Positions 52,738 through 61,276 of a stretch of DNA of 64,000 nt are shown piece by piece. Origin of the DNA: Aquimarina sp040786285 (GTDB lineage: Bacteria > Bacteroidota > Bacteroidia > Flavobacteriales > Flavobacteriaceae). The notes beneath the pieces were generated by a model. The model saw only the letters and a program-made list of their open reading frames with translations. It did not search any database and was not told the origin of the DNA. Each line of letters opens with the position of its first letter. Position 1 is the stretch's first letter. A program made the translations under genes and the position numbers. The stretch covers positions 1 to 64,000 of the forward strand of contig NZ_JBFMKQ010000001.1 in NCBI RefSeq assembly GCF_040786285.1, read 5' to 3'.

Positions 52738-52825
52738 AAACCAGATCTCACGGGTCTTCATAGCTTGTGTGGTTGAGATTTCCTCTATCATTGTTGTCTG
52801 AAATTTTAAAATCTTAAAAATATTT

Positions 52826-52860
52826 CTTATTTTTACATAAGCACTTATATAAATACTTAT
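52826..52860 (+). promoter_or_regulatory. Candidate MarR operator
   Basis: CTTAT occurs at 52826, 52844 and 52856, and ATAAG at 52837. ATAAGCACTTAT (52837-52848) is a short palindrome. It lies directly before the MarR-type ATG (52859), a usual place for autoregulation. Confidence 0.4.
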
Positions 52861-53341
52861 GAAAGATAGCTTGCAACAGTATGGAGAATTGGGTTTAGGG
52901 TCTCGATTTAAGCGTTTAAGCGAATACATGATGAAAGAGATTCAGCTAGTATACAATGCTAATCATATCGATTTTGACCCCTACCTCTTCCCAATTTTCA
53001 AAGTAATTATAGACAAAGAGTTGACAACAACAACTGACATACAAGAAGCACTGCAATACACGCAACCCGCTATCACGCAAGCTCTAAAAAAGTTAATGGA
53101 TAAGCAACTAGTTACCTATAAAACTGATCAAACCGATAAACGAAAAAAGATATTTCGACTTACTACAAAAGGAAAAGAAATACACCAAACGATGCTACCC
53201 CTGTGGAAAGTCATTGACGAGCAGGTTAAATGGCTCACAGAGGGAACCTCGATAAGTTTAACAAGCCATTTAACACATTTAGAAAATCAACTAAAAGATA
53301 AATCACTGAGTAAGAGGATACTAGAAAAATTAAAGTTATGA
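52859..53341 (+). CDS. MarR-family transcriptional regulator
   Basis: A 160-residue winged-helix regulator. The recognition region is TTTDIQEALQYTQPAITQAL, followed by the wing KLMDKQLVTYKTDQTDKRKKIF with its typical DxRxK-type basic turn. Helices for dimerisation flank it. Its stop overlaps the next ATG by four bases (ATGA), so it is coupled to a GNAT acetyltransferase, which it probably controls. Ligand unknown. Confidence 0.9.
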   Translation: MKDSLQQYGELGLGSRFKRLSEYMMKEIQLVYNANHIDFDPYLFPIFKVIIDKELTTTTDIQEALQYTQPAITQALKKLMDKQLVTYKTDQTDKRKKIFRLTTKGKEIHQTMLPLWKVIDEQVKWLTEGTSISLTSHLTHLENQLKDKSLSKRILEKLKL

Positions 53342-53811
53342 ATACTATACAAAAAGCAACTATAATACCATTCGACCCAAGGTATGCAAAGGATTTTGCT
53401 CGTCTTAATGTAGAATGGTTAGAGAAATACTTTGTTGTAGAACCTCTTGACAAAGAGTTACTAGAACAATGTGAAGAAACAATCATTAATAAAGGGGGGT
53501 ACATTTTCTTTGCTAAAGTAGGTGATGAAATCGCAGGAACGTTCTCTTTAATTCAAATAGAAGATGCTGTTTATGAATTAGGAAAAATGGCAGTTTCGCC
53601 AAGGTTTCAGGGTCAAAAAATAGGGCAACAATTATTAAAATTTTGCATTGATTTTGCTAAAAAACAAGGCTGGAAAAAAGTCATCTTATATTCAAATCGA
53701 ATCTTGGAAAATGCCATTTACATCTATAGTAAACTTGGTTTTGTTGAAATACCTATAGAAGAAAACCCTCTTTATAAACGTAGCAATATTAAAATGGAAT
53801 TGGTTTTATAA
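53338..53811 (+). CDS. GNAT-family N-acetyltransferase
   Basis: A 157-residue acetyl-CoA-dependent transferase. The core strand and pyrophosphate-loop motif is ELGKMAVSPRFQGQKIGQQL, with RFQGQKIG fitting Q/RxxGxG/A. The later helix and strand (KKVILYSNRILENAIYIYSK) complete the fold. The acceptor substrate is not known. It is translated together with the MarR regulator through a four-base overlap, a common pairing. Confidence 0.9.
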   Translation: MNTIQKATIIPFDPRYAKDFARLNVEWLEKYFVVEPLDKELLEQCEETIINKGGYIFFAKVGDEIAGTFSLIQIEDAVYELGKMAVSPRFQGQKIGQQLLKFCIDFAKKQGWKKVILYSNRILENAIYIYSKLGFVEIPIEENPLYKRSNIKMELVL

Positions 53812-53844
53812 AAAAGTCCGCTTTGCAATAAAAAGCAAAGCGGA
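53810..53844 (-). terminator. Terminator of the CBM21 lipoprotein genes
   Basis: GTCCGCTTTGC (53816-53826) and GCAAAGCGGAC (53834-53844) form an 11-bp stem. On the minus strand it is followed by TTTTTTATAAAAC, ending the lipoprotein transcript. On the plus strand it lies just past the GNAT stop and has no T-run. Confidence 0.8.
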
Positions 53845-53882
53845 CACAGTAGTTAATTTCCCCTTTTTAACTAATTATAAAA

Positions 53883-54725
53883 CTATATGGATAGTTTATG
53901 GTTTTTTCCATAATTATTATCCCAATATTCTTGACCATTTACTTTATATACTACTACATACTCTACAGTATTTAAAGATTTATCAAAACGTACGTTACCC
54001 GACCATCTCTCAATATCAAACTGGTTTGGACTCTGGATAAAGAAAAATGGACCACTTGTCCAATACCTTTGAAAATTAAGCGTAAAATAGTTTTGTGTTT
54101 GCCATCCATCTGTTGTATACACTACGCCTACTTCCTTGTTTGGCGCTAGATTTCTAACATCAACTGTAACTCTCATCGAATTTTGATCATAATATGGCAC
54201 ATAGGACATGCCATCATAATCAGTATCTACACTAACATTAGCATTAGCATTAGCATCTGCAAGAAGATACCCATCGCTTCTTGACATCTTATAATTAGCA
54301 CCATTATTATTATCCCAATAGGTGTTTCCGTTCACCTCGTACTTAACCACGAATTCATCATCATATACAGGAGAAACACCATAGCCGCCAAGGTTATATT
54401 CTGTTGTCCATAATTCATTTTGATCATCTATACCCATACTATAACTTAATGGAATTTCTTCCCAAGTTCCATCCACTTTTTCATGATAAATACTTACTTG
54501 CTTATCGAAAGCAAGATCAGCTACTTTTACGGTAAACTTCTTTGTATAGGTTGTGTATCCCCTATATGAACCGTATGATGTCCAGGACTTCACTAAACTT
54601 ACGGGGTTTGAATTTTTAGTCGAAACTTCCTTCTTTGAAATTAGACTCTCTGGATTTTCTGCAAGATCGTCGGTTGTACAAGAAAAGACGACTAAACTCA
54701 TTAATAAATAAATGTACTTTTTCAT
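53883..54725 (-). CDS. Lipoprotein with two CBM21-like starch-binding domains (copy A)
   Basis: A 280-residue surface or periplasmic lipoprotein (lipobox VVFSC, Cys16). It holds two similar domains. The first (about 42-150) has FTVKVADLAFDKQVSIYHEK, a W in DGTWEEIPL and ends YWDNNNGANY. The second (about 180-278) has VDVRNLAPNKEVGVVYTTDG and ends YWDNNYGKNH. The pattern NLAFdKqV...W...YWDNN.G.NY is that of CBM21, known from fungal amylases and PP1 glycogen-targeting subunits. No enzyme domain is present. It is 25 bases after copy B and closely similar to it, so they share a transcript. Binding to starch or glycogen-like glucans is inferred from the family. Confidence 0.78.
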   Translation of the reverse strand: MKKYIYLLMSLVVFSCTTDDLAENPESLISKKEVSTKNSNPVSLVKSWTSYGSYRGYTTYTKKFTVKVADLAFDKQVSIYHEKVDGTWEEIPLSYSMGIDDQNELWTTEYNLGGYGVSPVYDDEFVVKYEVNGNTYWDNNNGANYKMSRSDGYLLADANANANVSVDTDYDGMSYVPYYDQNSMRVTVDVRNLAPNKEVGVVYTTDGWQTQNYFTLNFQRYWTSGPFFFIQSPNQFDIERWSGNVRFDKSLNTVEYVVVYKVNGQEYWDNNYGKNHKLSI

Positions 54726-54750
54726 TGTTGTTGGTTTTAAAAGTTAGTAT

Positions 54751-55605
54751 TTAGTTTGATGTATTTACGATATAATTTCTCCCATAATTGTTATCCCAAT
54801 ATTCTTGTCCATTTACCTTATACACTACAGCATATTCAACACTGTTTACAGAAGCATCCAACACTACAGATCCAGTCCATCGCTCTACATTAAACTGATT
54901 AGGACTTATTAAAACATATTGATAACCGCTATACCACCTAGGTGTAAATGATAGAGAAAGGTATTGCGTTGTTTGCCATCCATCGGTGGTATATACTACC
55001 TCTACCTCTTTTCCTGGAGCAATGTTTCTAACATCCACAATTACCGAAAATTGGTTACCTGTGCTTCCGTAAATAGGATATAAACTATCATAATCTGGAT
55101 CAACACTTATGTTCAGGTCAGACTCAGCAAAAAATGAGCCTACTTCTTTTTCTTGAATACTATAATTATTGCCATTATTATTATCCCAGTAGGTAGTTCC
55201 ATCTACATCATACTTAACAACAAATTCATCATCATAAATCTTGCCTCTAGTACCTGCTGTATATCGATATTCTCCTGCCCAGATTTCATTTTGGCTATCA
55301 AGATTGTAAGTAAATGACAATGGAATTTCTTCCCAAGTACCATCAATTTTTTCATGATAAATACTTACCTGCTTATCGTAAGCTAGATTGGTAACTCTGA
55401 CTGTAAATTTTCTGGTCCATGTATTATAACCTCTATAATAGCTGTATGAATTCCAAGCCTTAACTAAGTTTACATTGGCAGAACCTTGGGTAGTTTTAAG
55501 TTCAAGAGCCTGATTATTTTCAATACTTTGATCCAATAGAAGATCATTGTCTGTTGAACACGAAATAATAACCAGGCTTAATAATAGATATAAATATTTT
55601 TTCAT
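54751..55605 (-). CDS. Lipoprotein with two CBM21-like starch-binding domains (copy B)
   Basis: A 284-residue paralogue of its neighbours (lipobox VIISC, Cys16). Domain one shows FTVRVTNLAYDKQVSIYHEK, DGTWEEIPLSF and YWDNNNGNNY. Domain two shows VDVRNIAPGKEVEVVYTTDG and YWDNNYGRNY. The W-D-N-N-x-G-x-N-Y ends are those that form a sugar site in CBM21. It is the first gene of a pair with copy A; a repeat-rich 281-base gap separates it from copy C. Confidence 0.78.
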   Translation of the reverse strand: MKKYLYLLLSLVIISCSTDNDLLLDQSIENNQALELKTTQGSANVNLVKAWNSYSYYRGYNTWTRKFTVRVTNLAYDKQVSIYHEKIDGTWEEIPLSFTYNLDSQNEIWAGEYRYTAGTRGKIYDDEFVVKYDVDGTTYWDNNNGNNYSIQEKEVGSFFAESDLNISVDPDYDSLYPIYGSTGNQFSVIVDVRNIAPGKEVEVVYTTDGWQTTQYLSLSFTPRWYSGYQYVLISPNQFNVERWTGSVVLDASVNSVEYAVVYKVNGQEYWDNNYGRNYIVNTSN

Positions 55606-55680
55606 TTTAAAAGTGATTTGTGATTATTGGTTTTTAGTATGTTAACTCGTTGTGCATTTAGATTTTTTTTAACCAAATTC

Positions 55681-55845
55681 CGTCAATTCGAGTACTTTGA
55701 CTTTAGGAGAAGTGTACTTCGACTGGCTCAGCAGAGCTATCGAGAATAGGATTATTGGTTAAAAAAAGCTATTCTCGATACATTTTGTCTTCTGTCATCT
55801 CGAGCGAAGTCGAGAGGTCATTACAACAAAACACTCGAATTGACG
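55681..55845. repeat. MITE-like element with nested inverted repeats
   Basis: CGTCAATTCGAGT (55681-55693) and ACTCGAATTGACG (55833-55845) are perfect 13-bp inverted repeats. Inside, TATCGAGAATAG (55738-55749) and CTATTCTCGATA (55769-55780) form a 12-bp inverted repeat. TCTCGAGCGAAGTCGAGA (55798-55815) is nearly palindromic, and TACTTCGACTGGCTCAGCAG resembles the spacer near tRNA-Gln. No coding capacity is evident. It lies between CBM21 copies B and C. Confidence 0.65.
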
Positions 55846-55886
55846 CTTTTTTCACAGTAATTTTCTTAAATGCGGAACGGGTTATG

Positions 55887-56693
55887 TTACTTATTGATTG
55901 TATAATTCTTTCCGTAGTTATTATCCCAATACTCTTCTCCATCAGTTTTATAAACTACTGCATATTCTATTGAAGTAACATTGGGGTCTACGTGAACAGA
56001 CGTTTCCCATTTGTCGATATCAAATTGATTAGGGCTTTGAATATAATGTGCGTATCCTACTCTAAAATATCGTTGGTAGCTTAACGAAGCCATTTGAGAA
56101 GTATTCCAACCATCTGTACTATATACTACTTCAATAGTTCCTGAAGCTCCATAATTTCTTCTGGCATCTACATTAATTGCAAAGTAGTTTCCAGAAAGTC
56201 GAGTATAATAAGAGTCAACCATCACTTCCACTTCTGGTGCCAAGTTTGCTCCAATATTAACAAGCATACTATAGTTAGAACCTTTGTTATTATCCCAATA
56301 GGTTTCTCCATTTACAGAATACTTTACAACAAATTCATCGCTGTAGATTTCTGTATCCGGTTCTACTTCACCCACCCAGATTTCTTCATTTTCACCAATA
56401 CTTTGTTGATATGTTAATGGAATATCAACCCAATTCCCGTTATATGTTGCGTGATGAATTGTTACTTCTTTCTGAAAGGCTAGATTCTTTACTTTAACAA
56501 CAAAACGTCTTACGTATCGTTGCCTTACAGGGCTACTACTGTTAGATGTCCAAGCTTTAAGGAGCTTAACATTATCCGAACTGTTTTTTGCTGCTATTTC
56601 AATTGATTTAGCCCCTAAATCAAGATGGTCTGCATCCTTAGTACATGAATACATTCCCAAAGCAACTACTAATAGAGTTACAATTTTTTTCAT
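55887..56693 (-). CDS. Lipoprotein with two CBM21-like starch-binding domains (copy C)
   Basis: A 268-residue paralogue of copies A and B (lipobox GMYSC, Cys17). Domain one has FVVKVKNLAFQKEVTIHHAT, GNWVDIPLTY and YWDNNKGSNY. Domain two has a divergent start (VDARRNYGASGTIEVVYSTD) and ends YWDNNYGKNY. It is the most divergent copy and the first in transcription order. The inserted element after it suggests it is transcribed apart from the other two. Confidence 0.77.
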   Translation of the reverse strand: MKKIVTLLVVALGMYSCTKDADHLDLGAKSIEIAAKNSSDNVKLLKAWTSNSSSPVRQRYVRRFVVKVKNLAFQKEVTIHHATYNGNWVDIPLTYQQSIGENEEIWVGEVEPDTEIYSDEFVVKYSVNGETYWDNNKGSNYSMLVNIGANLAPEVEVMVDSYYTRLSGNYFAINVDARRNYGASGTIEVVYSTDGWNTSQMASLSYQRYFRVGYAHYIQSPNQFDIDKWETSVHVDPNVTSIEYAVVYKTDGEEYWDNNYGKNYTINK

Positions 56694-57292
56694 AATTATT
56701 GTTTGTTAAACTGGTTGTGATTTTTATTGATAGTTGGTTTTACTTTTCGAAAAGTTTAGTGGTTATTAAAAGCTTTAACATTAAGATATATCAGGGTCGA
56801 TTACCCTGCAATTAGCCAGTGTAGAATTAACAATTATTTTACGAAAAACGATTTCGTACTCTAGTAGTTTTAACTGAATATTAAACCTAAAAAATTGGAA
56901 ATATTAAGTTTTCAATAGAATGAGATTATTTTTATTGAAACAATTTTGACAACGAAAATTTATAGTGTTTTTGAACCGAAAATTAGAGTCGTTTTTTTAT
57001 GCACAAAGTCTATACGAAAACCTTTTCAGTGTTTTTTATGAAAATTCGATATAGATTTTTCGTAAAAAATAAGTCCTGAATCTTTAACTTCTTACATATA
57101 GATTTATCAGACACTCTCAGCATAGGATACTTCTCAGTTAAAACAAAGAGTGATTTCAAACTAAAAAAAACAATAATAAATTGTAAATTTAAGATACATA
57201 TACAACCATCCAATATCCCGAGTATTCTTAAAACCTAAAATAAGGACTCTTACATTGGAAAATAATAATTATTCAAACCAAAAGTAATCGTC
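56694..57292. other. Divergent intergenic region before the duplicated module
   Basis: About 600 AT-rich bases. A short minus-strand open frame (57010-57213) has no features of a real gene. CAGGGT/ACCCTG (56795-56811) and CGAAA/TTTCG (56841-56855) are small inverted repeats without a T-run. I see no clear promoter. The last 60 bases carry the start region of the first lipoprotein gene of the module. Confidence 0.4.
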
Positions 57293-58018
57293 ATGAAAAG
57301 ATCAACGTATCTCATTTACTCCTTTGTAATTATCTCAACAAGCCTATTCTTCTTCAACTCCTGTCAACAAGACGAATCTATAGAAGTCTTTGGAGAGGAA
57401 GAATATTTAAAAAAAATTGAAGTTTACGAAGCAAAGATTAAAGACCTAGAAGAAAAACTAGATCTGGAAAAATCAAGTAGCAGGAGACCCAATAACATTA
57501 TAAGTCTGAGACAGGCACAAAGCATATATAATGCCTATGATGATCGAGCAGATCTTATTAGTGAGACTGTGAGTTCAGAGACGAGTAGTGGTGCGTTTCA
57601 ACCTACGAGATCGTTATTTTATGAAATTTCTGAATTGCGCAATTATTTATCATATATAGATGAGCTATCACAAAAAGCTGGGGTAAAACCAACAGGGCTT
57701 AGATTCTACTTTGCGCTCTATCCAGAAAACTATCAATCTTCAGACGGCAGTACCAGAAATGCAAGACATCAAACTATTTTTATAGCCCCTACATTAGAAA
57801 AGAAATATAATGAGCAAATTGTACATATAGGATATACTCTTGATAATCAAAATAAAATAGTTTTTCTCGACAAAGACAATGGATTTAGCCATTTAAGAAG
57901 AAATAGAAATAAGGCTAAAAAAAACAACGCTTTTGATTTTTTAACGCAAACCAAAGGAAGTAACAATAGCCTTATTGGTAATGAATTAGGCGCATCTCCA
58001 CCAGACTATGTCCAATAA
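57293..58018 (+). CDS. Lipoprotein of the duplicated signalling module (copy 1)
   Basis: A 241-residue lipoprotein (lipobox FFNSC, Cys24) I cannot assign to a named family. A short coiled coil (about 37-60; YLKKIEVYEAKIKDLEEKL) follows the anchor. The core has ISELRNYLSYIDELSQKAG and GLRFYFALYPENYQ, matching the second copy (59036-59764) in LKNYIEFIEKNS and GLRFYYGKYKN. The protein ends in a Pro-rich tail with SPPDY, also kept in copy 2. It overlaps the following 7-TM gene by 11 bases. It probably stands in the periplasm as the partner of that membrane protein. Confidence 0.78.
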   Translation: MKRSTYLIYSFVIISTSLFFFNSCQQDESIEVFGEEEYLKKIEVYEAKIKDLEEKLDLEKSSSRRPNNIISLRQAQSIYNAYDDRADLISETVSSETSSGAFQPTRSLFYEISELRNYLSYIDELSQKAGVKPTGLRFYFALYPENYQSSDGSTRNARHQTIFIAPTLEKKYNEQIVHIGYTLDNQNKIVFLDKDNGFSHLRRNRNKAKKNNAFDFLTQTKGSNNSLIGNELGASPPDYVQ

Positions 58019-58706
58019 CATAGAACTTCTCATTTTATTAAGAAGAATAGCTTTCGGTACCGAATGCATTGCTGCAGTAACAGGATTATTTTTTCTTTTT
58101 AACCACAGGATTAAAGGAGCTTTAAGATGGTTCCCTGTTTTTCTTACCTATATATTTCTGAATGACCTTATTGGACTAAAAACCAAACCTCTTTTCCCAA
58201 ATGCAAACAATCTGATATTGTATAACATATCTACTACAATTACTTTTATATTTATATTCTATATATATTATCAATATTGTAGAAAACAAACTAACAAAAG
58301 GCTGATATTACTTTTTCTTTCACTCTACATAAGCACTCTTTTTATAGCTGGATGGATTGAGAATTACTTGCATCAACTTCAGAGTATACCTTTTCTCTTA
58401 GGTTCACTTCTACTCATGACTTCTATCATTTTTTATTACATAGAACTTCTAAAGACTGAACAAACTCAAGAGATAACCAGAGATCTGTTATTCTGGATAA
58501 GTGCAGGGTTATTAATTTATTATATAGGAAAAACACCTTTTCGTGTGGTAAGAGATTATTATGCAAATCTAAGTATGAGTGATCATTCCATTCTTTTTAT
58601 ATTAAATAGTATTCTTACGATTATTATGAATAGCTGTTTTATCATTGGATTTATAATGAACAAAAAACAACTCCCACTTATTAAAAATGAAGACATGCAT
58701 ACATAG
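58008..58706 (+). CDS. 7-TM membrane protein of the duplicated module (copy 1)
   Basis: A 232-residue inner-membrane protein with about seven hydrophobic helices and very short loops. It is a paralogue of 59780-60442: both have ENY...QSIPF, an IEL helix end and LLFWIS.G.L.YY.G..PFR between helices 5 and 7. No known transporter, protease or receptor motif is visible. It is coupled to the preceding lipoprotein gene (11-base overlap). No kinase follows this copy; 329 bases of intergenic DNA separate it from copy 2. Confidence 0.78.
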   Translation: MSNNIELLILLRRIAFGTECIAAVTGLFFLFNHRIKGALRWFPVFLTYIFLNDLIGLKTKPLFPNANNLILYNISTTITFIFIFYIYYQYCRKQTNKRLILLFLSLYISTLFIAGWIENYLHQLQSIPFLLGSLLLMTSIIFYYIELLKTEQTQEITRDLLFWISAGLLIYYIGKTPFRVVRDYYANLSMSDHSILFILNSILTIIMNSCFIIGFIMNKKQLPLIKNEDMHT

Positions 58707-59035
58707 TATTACTAGTCAAAATCTTTTACAGGTTTGTTTGATGTTTTAAAAACAAAGTTTAAATACAAAGAATATATAATAGATCAGGAAGAGTTCATTT
58801 AAAAATATTTTGTAATCTAAAATAAATCGACAACAGTCAATCCCCTTTTTTATATAGGGGCTTTTCCCCCTTTTTAGAGAATTCTATTATACATTACTAA
58901 GACAGTAATTTTTCTAAACAACCTTATTTTCAAAGGGTTAACATGTGTCAATTTTAACAAAAAAGGGGATTCACTTTTTATAACTATAGAATAATAGTAT
59001 TTTTAGTAATCACTAACATCTTAAACACCTAAACA
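58707..59035. other. Intergenic region between the two module copies
   Basis: ATCCCCTTTTTT (58843-58854) and AAAAAAGGGGAT (58960-58971) form a 12-bp inverted pair about 105 bases apart. TATAGGGGCTTTTCCCCCTT lies just inside the left copy. No T-run terminator or clear TAnnTTTG is seen. These sites are candidates for binding by the NarL-type regulator encoded downstream. Confidence 0.45.
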
Positions 59036-59764
59036 ATGAACGACAAGACTAACAGTTTCCTTACTCGATTAAAAAAGTATCCTTTGGAATATATTGCCAT
59101 AGTGCTTATTACCGGAGGAGCCGCATTTTTTCTTGCACAAGTACTGCTACAACCAGAACCGGACTTTGGTGCATATCCTCCAAATGATGATGAAATCCAA
59201 GATCTTCTTACCTTAGAACAAATCGGAGATCTATATTATCGTTATGCATGGGAGCGTACACCAGTTATTGATAAAGCAGAAAGAAATCATATAGATAATT
59301 TCGAAGCGGTAAGATCAGTAACTTTCGAATATCAGGATTTAAAAAATTATATAGAATTTATTGAAAAGAATTCTATTGAAGCTAAGGTAACAATCTCCGG
59401 ATTAAGATTTTACTACGGTAAATACAAAAATGACAGTCCCAATAAACAAAAAGGAAGGCAAATGTTATTTTTTAATCCAACAGTATTTGACACAAAAGAA
59501 CAAAAAGAGCTTGCCTATGCTATTGAAAGAGTAGGAGGCAAAACAGGCATTGTATACCTAAGAGATATTGTGGAAAAACCTCAAAAAACACACACTCCTG
59601 ATAGTCTCAAGAATAGTAACACTGTCGGTTCATTGGAAAAATCATACATCATAAATGAAGCCTCTGCGCTTTCGTTTTTTAACTTTTCTACAAGCTATAC
59701 CATTCAACCTCAGGCTAAAAATGGTGGCGGTCAGCAAAGCCCTCCTCCTTATGATATTGAGTAA
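59036..59764 (+). CDS. Membrane-anchored protein of the duplicated module (copy 2)
   Basis: A 242-residue protein with a single N-terminal helix (about 17-37; YIAIVLITGGAAFFLAQVLL) instead of a lipobox, so the bulk should lie in the periplasm. The core matches the lipoprotein of copy 1 (YQDLKNYIEFIEKNSIEAKV and GLRFYYGKYKND), and so does the end (QQSPPPYDIE against ASPPDYVQ). No enzyme motif is seen. It is 15 bases upstream of its 7-TM partner and leads a four-gene operon with histidine kinase and regulator. Confidence 0.78.
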   Translation: MNDKTNSFLTRLKKYPLEYIAIVLITGGAAFFLAQVLLQPEPDFGAYPPNDDEIQDLLTLEQIGDLYYRYAWERTPVIDKAERNHIDNFEAVRSVTFEYQDLKNYIEFIEKNSIEAKVTISGLRFYYGKYKNDSPNKQKGRQMLFFNPTVFDTKEQKELAYAIERVGGKTGIVYLRDIVEKPQKTHTPDSLKNSNTVGSLEKSYIINEASALSFFNFSTSYTIQPQAKNGGGQQSPPPYDIE

Positions 59765-59779
59765 CATTAAAAAGCAGCA

Positions 59780-60442
59780 ATGGATATAGAGGTTTACATA
59801 TTCCTTAGAGACTTTTCAACTCTTTTTATAGGGCTTTTAAGCCCTATAGTTGGGTCTATCTATTTTTATAAATACAAAGACTCGGTATTAAAATATTTTC
59901 TAGCCTATTTATGGATATCTGTTATCTTAGATTATGGAGCCTACATTGCTAGAGAATATTTTGATATCGGGAACAATGGAATTGTATACAATCTATTTTT
60001 CTTTTTTAGCTTTCTATACTTATCATCACTTTACTATAGAATTCTAAGAGACCCTAGAAACAAGAAAGCCGTTTTCGTTTTTATTATTATTTACCTAATA
60101 GCATTTATTATTGGTGGGTTTTATGAAAACTACATGACCGATTTTCAATCCATCCCATTTATAACAGCTTCTTTTCTATTTGTTTTGCAAGCAGCCTTAT
60201 ATTTCATTGAAATATTAAACAGTAAACGCATTTTATATATAAAAAAGAATCTTTTTTTTTGGATTAGCATAGGTATTCTTGTTTATTATGTCGGCAATAT
60301 TCCTTTTCGAATTGCGATAAAGTATTATCTTGAAAAAGAATCAACGACATTATTGTTTTCACTTTTACATGTGTTGATTATTTTAACTCATATTTGCTAT
60401 ATGATAGGCTTTATATGGAGCGACAAGAAACAGCAATATTAA
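59780..60442 (+). CDS. 7-TM membrane protein of the duplicated module (copy 2)
   Basis: A 220-residue protein with seven hydrophobic helices, paralogous to 58008-58706 (shared ENYMTDFQSIPF, ALYFIEIL and NLFFWISIGILVYYVGNIPF). Its coding sequence overlaps the histidine kinase start by 28 bases, the tightest link in the operon. The kinase itself has only one helix, so this protein is the obvious candidate for the missing membrane sensor. No similar named family comes to mind. Confidence 0.8.
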   Translation: MDIEVYIFLRDFSTLFIGLLSPIVGSIYFYKYKDSVLKYFLAYLWISVILDYGAYIAREYFDIGNNGIVYNLFFFFSFLYLSSLYYRILRDPRNKKAVFVFIIIYLIAFIIGGFYENYMTDFQSIPFITASFLFVLQAALYFIEILNSKRILYIKKNLFFWISIGILVYYVGNIPFRIAIKYYLEKESTTLLFSLLHVLIILTHICYMIGFIWSDKKQQY

Positions 60443-61209
60443 TAGCCACTATAGTATTAGTGGTGATTATCGTAATTATGATCTCCCTTTTTTTAATTTT
60501 TCAAAAAAGGAAGAATAGTTTATTGCTGCAACAAAAAGAAGATCAACAAAGATTTGAAAAATCTATAGCAGAAACCCAGATCGAAATTAGAGAAGAGACA
60601 TTGCGCAATATTAGTTGGGAGTTACATGATAATATAGGCCAGCTACTCACACTAGCTAAAATACAAGTAAGTGTAGCCCAAAATGACCCCAACAAATTAC
60701 AAGAGGTTACCGATACGATCACAAAAAGTTTGGTAGAGCTTAGATCATTGTCAAAATTAATCAACCCCGACGCAATTAAGAGTTTAAACCTAACTGAAGC
60801 CATAACGATGGAGATAGAAAGGTTTAACCGTTTACAATTTATAAAAGCAACCATAACCAGTAATGAAGAGATCCAAGTATTAGATGATAAAGTAGAGATT
60901 ATCATCTTTAGGATACTTCAAGAATTTTTTACCAATACAATCAAACATTCTAAAGCCTCAAACCTAGATGTTAATGTACATTATGATGAAGAAAAATTGG
61001 TAATACATGCAAAAGACGATGGTATAGGGTTTAAAATGAATGGTTCTAACACAAAGCAAGGTATTGGTTTATGCAACATACAAAATAGGGGCAAACTAAT
61101 CGAAGCTGATGTACTATTAGAATCCGAAGAAGGAAAAGGAACAGCTTTGATGCTAACCTACTATTATAATAAGAAAAGTTTAACCTCATTAGAAAATGAA
61201 GTTGATTAA
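60415..61209 (+). CDS. NarL/DesK-type sensor histidine kinase with one membrane helix
   Basis: A 264-residue kinase; I take ATG 60415 (MERQETAIL), since a start at 60394 would only add seven residues from the overlapping gene. One helix (about 8-29) is followed by a coiled coil and the HisKA_3 dimerisation domain with SWELHDNIGQ (His71). The ATPase domain has ILQEFFTNTIKHS, DDGIGF and KQGIGLCNIQNRGKL. There is no extracytoplasmic domain, so sensing should depend on the coupled 7-TM and anchored proteins. The partner regulator follows 67 bases later. Confidence 0.92.
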   Translation: MERQETAILIATIVLVVIIVIMISLFLIFQKRKNSLLLQQKEDQQRFEKSIAETQIEIREETLRNISWELHDNIGQLLTLAKIQVSVAQNDPNKLQEVTDTITKSLVELRSLSKLINPDAIKSLNLTEAITMEIERFNRLQFIKATITSNEEIQVLDDKVEIIIFRILQEFFTNTIKHSKASNLDVNVHYDEEKLVIHAKDDGIGFKMNGSNTKQGIGLCNIQNRGKLIEADVLLESEEGKGTALMLTYYYNKKSLTSLENEVD

Positions 61210-61276
61210 CTTTGTAGTAAAGAACAAATCACACAAATACCTAGTCGTATAATCGGCTTATTAAAAACGCACACAG

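Noticed and set aside
57010..57213. Minus-strand 67-codon open frame in the gap before the duplicated module
   Set aside because: AT-rich intergenic DNA, no promoter, no recognisable domain, biased hydrophobic composition from T-runs; most likely chance.
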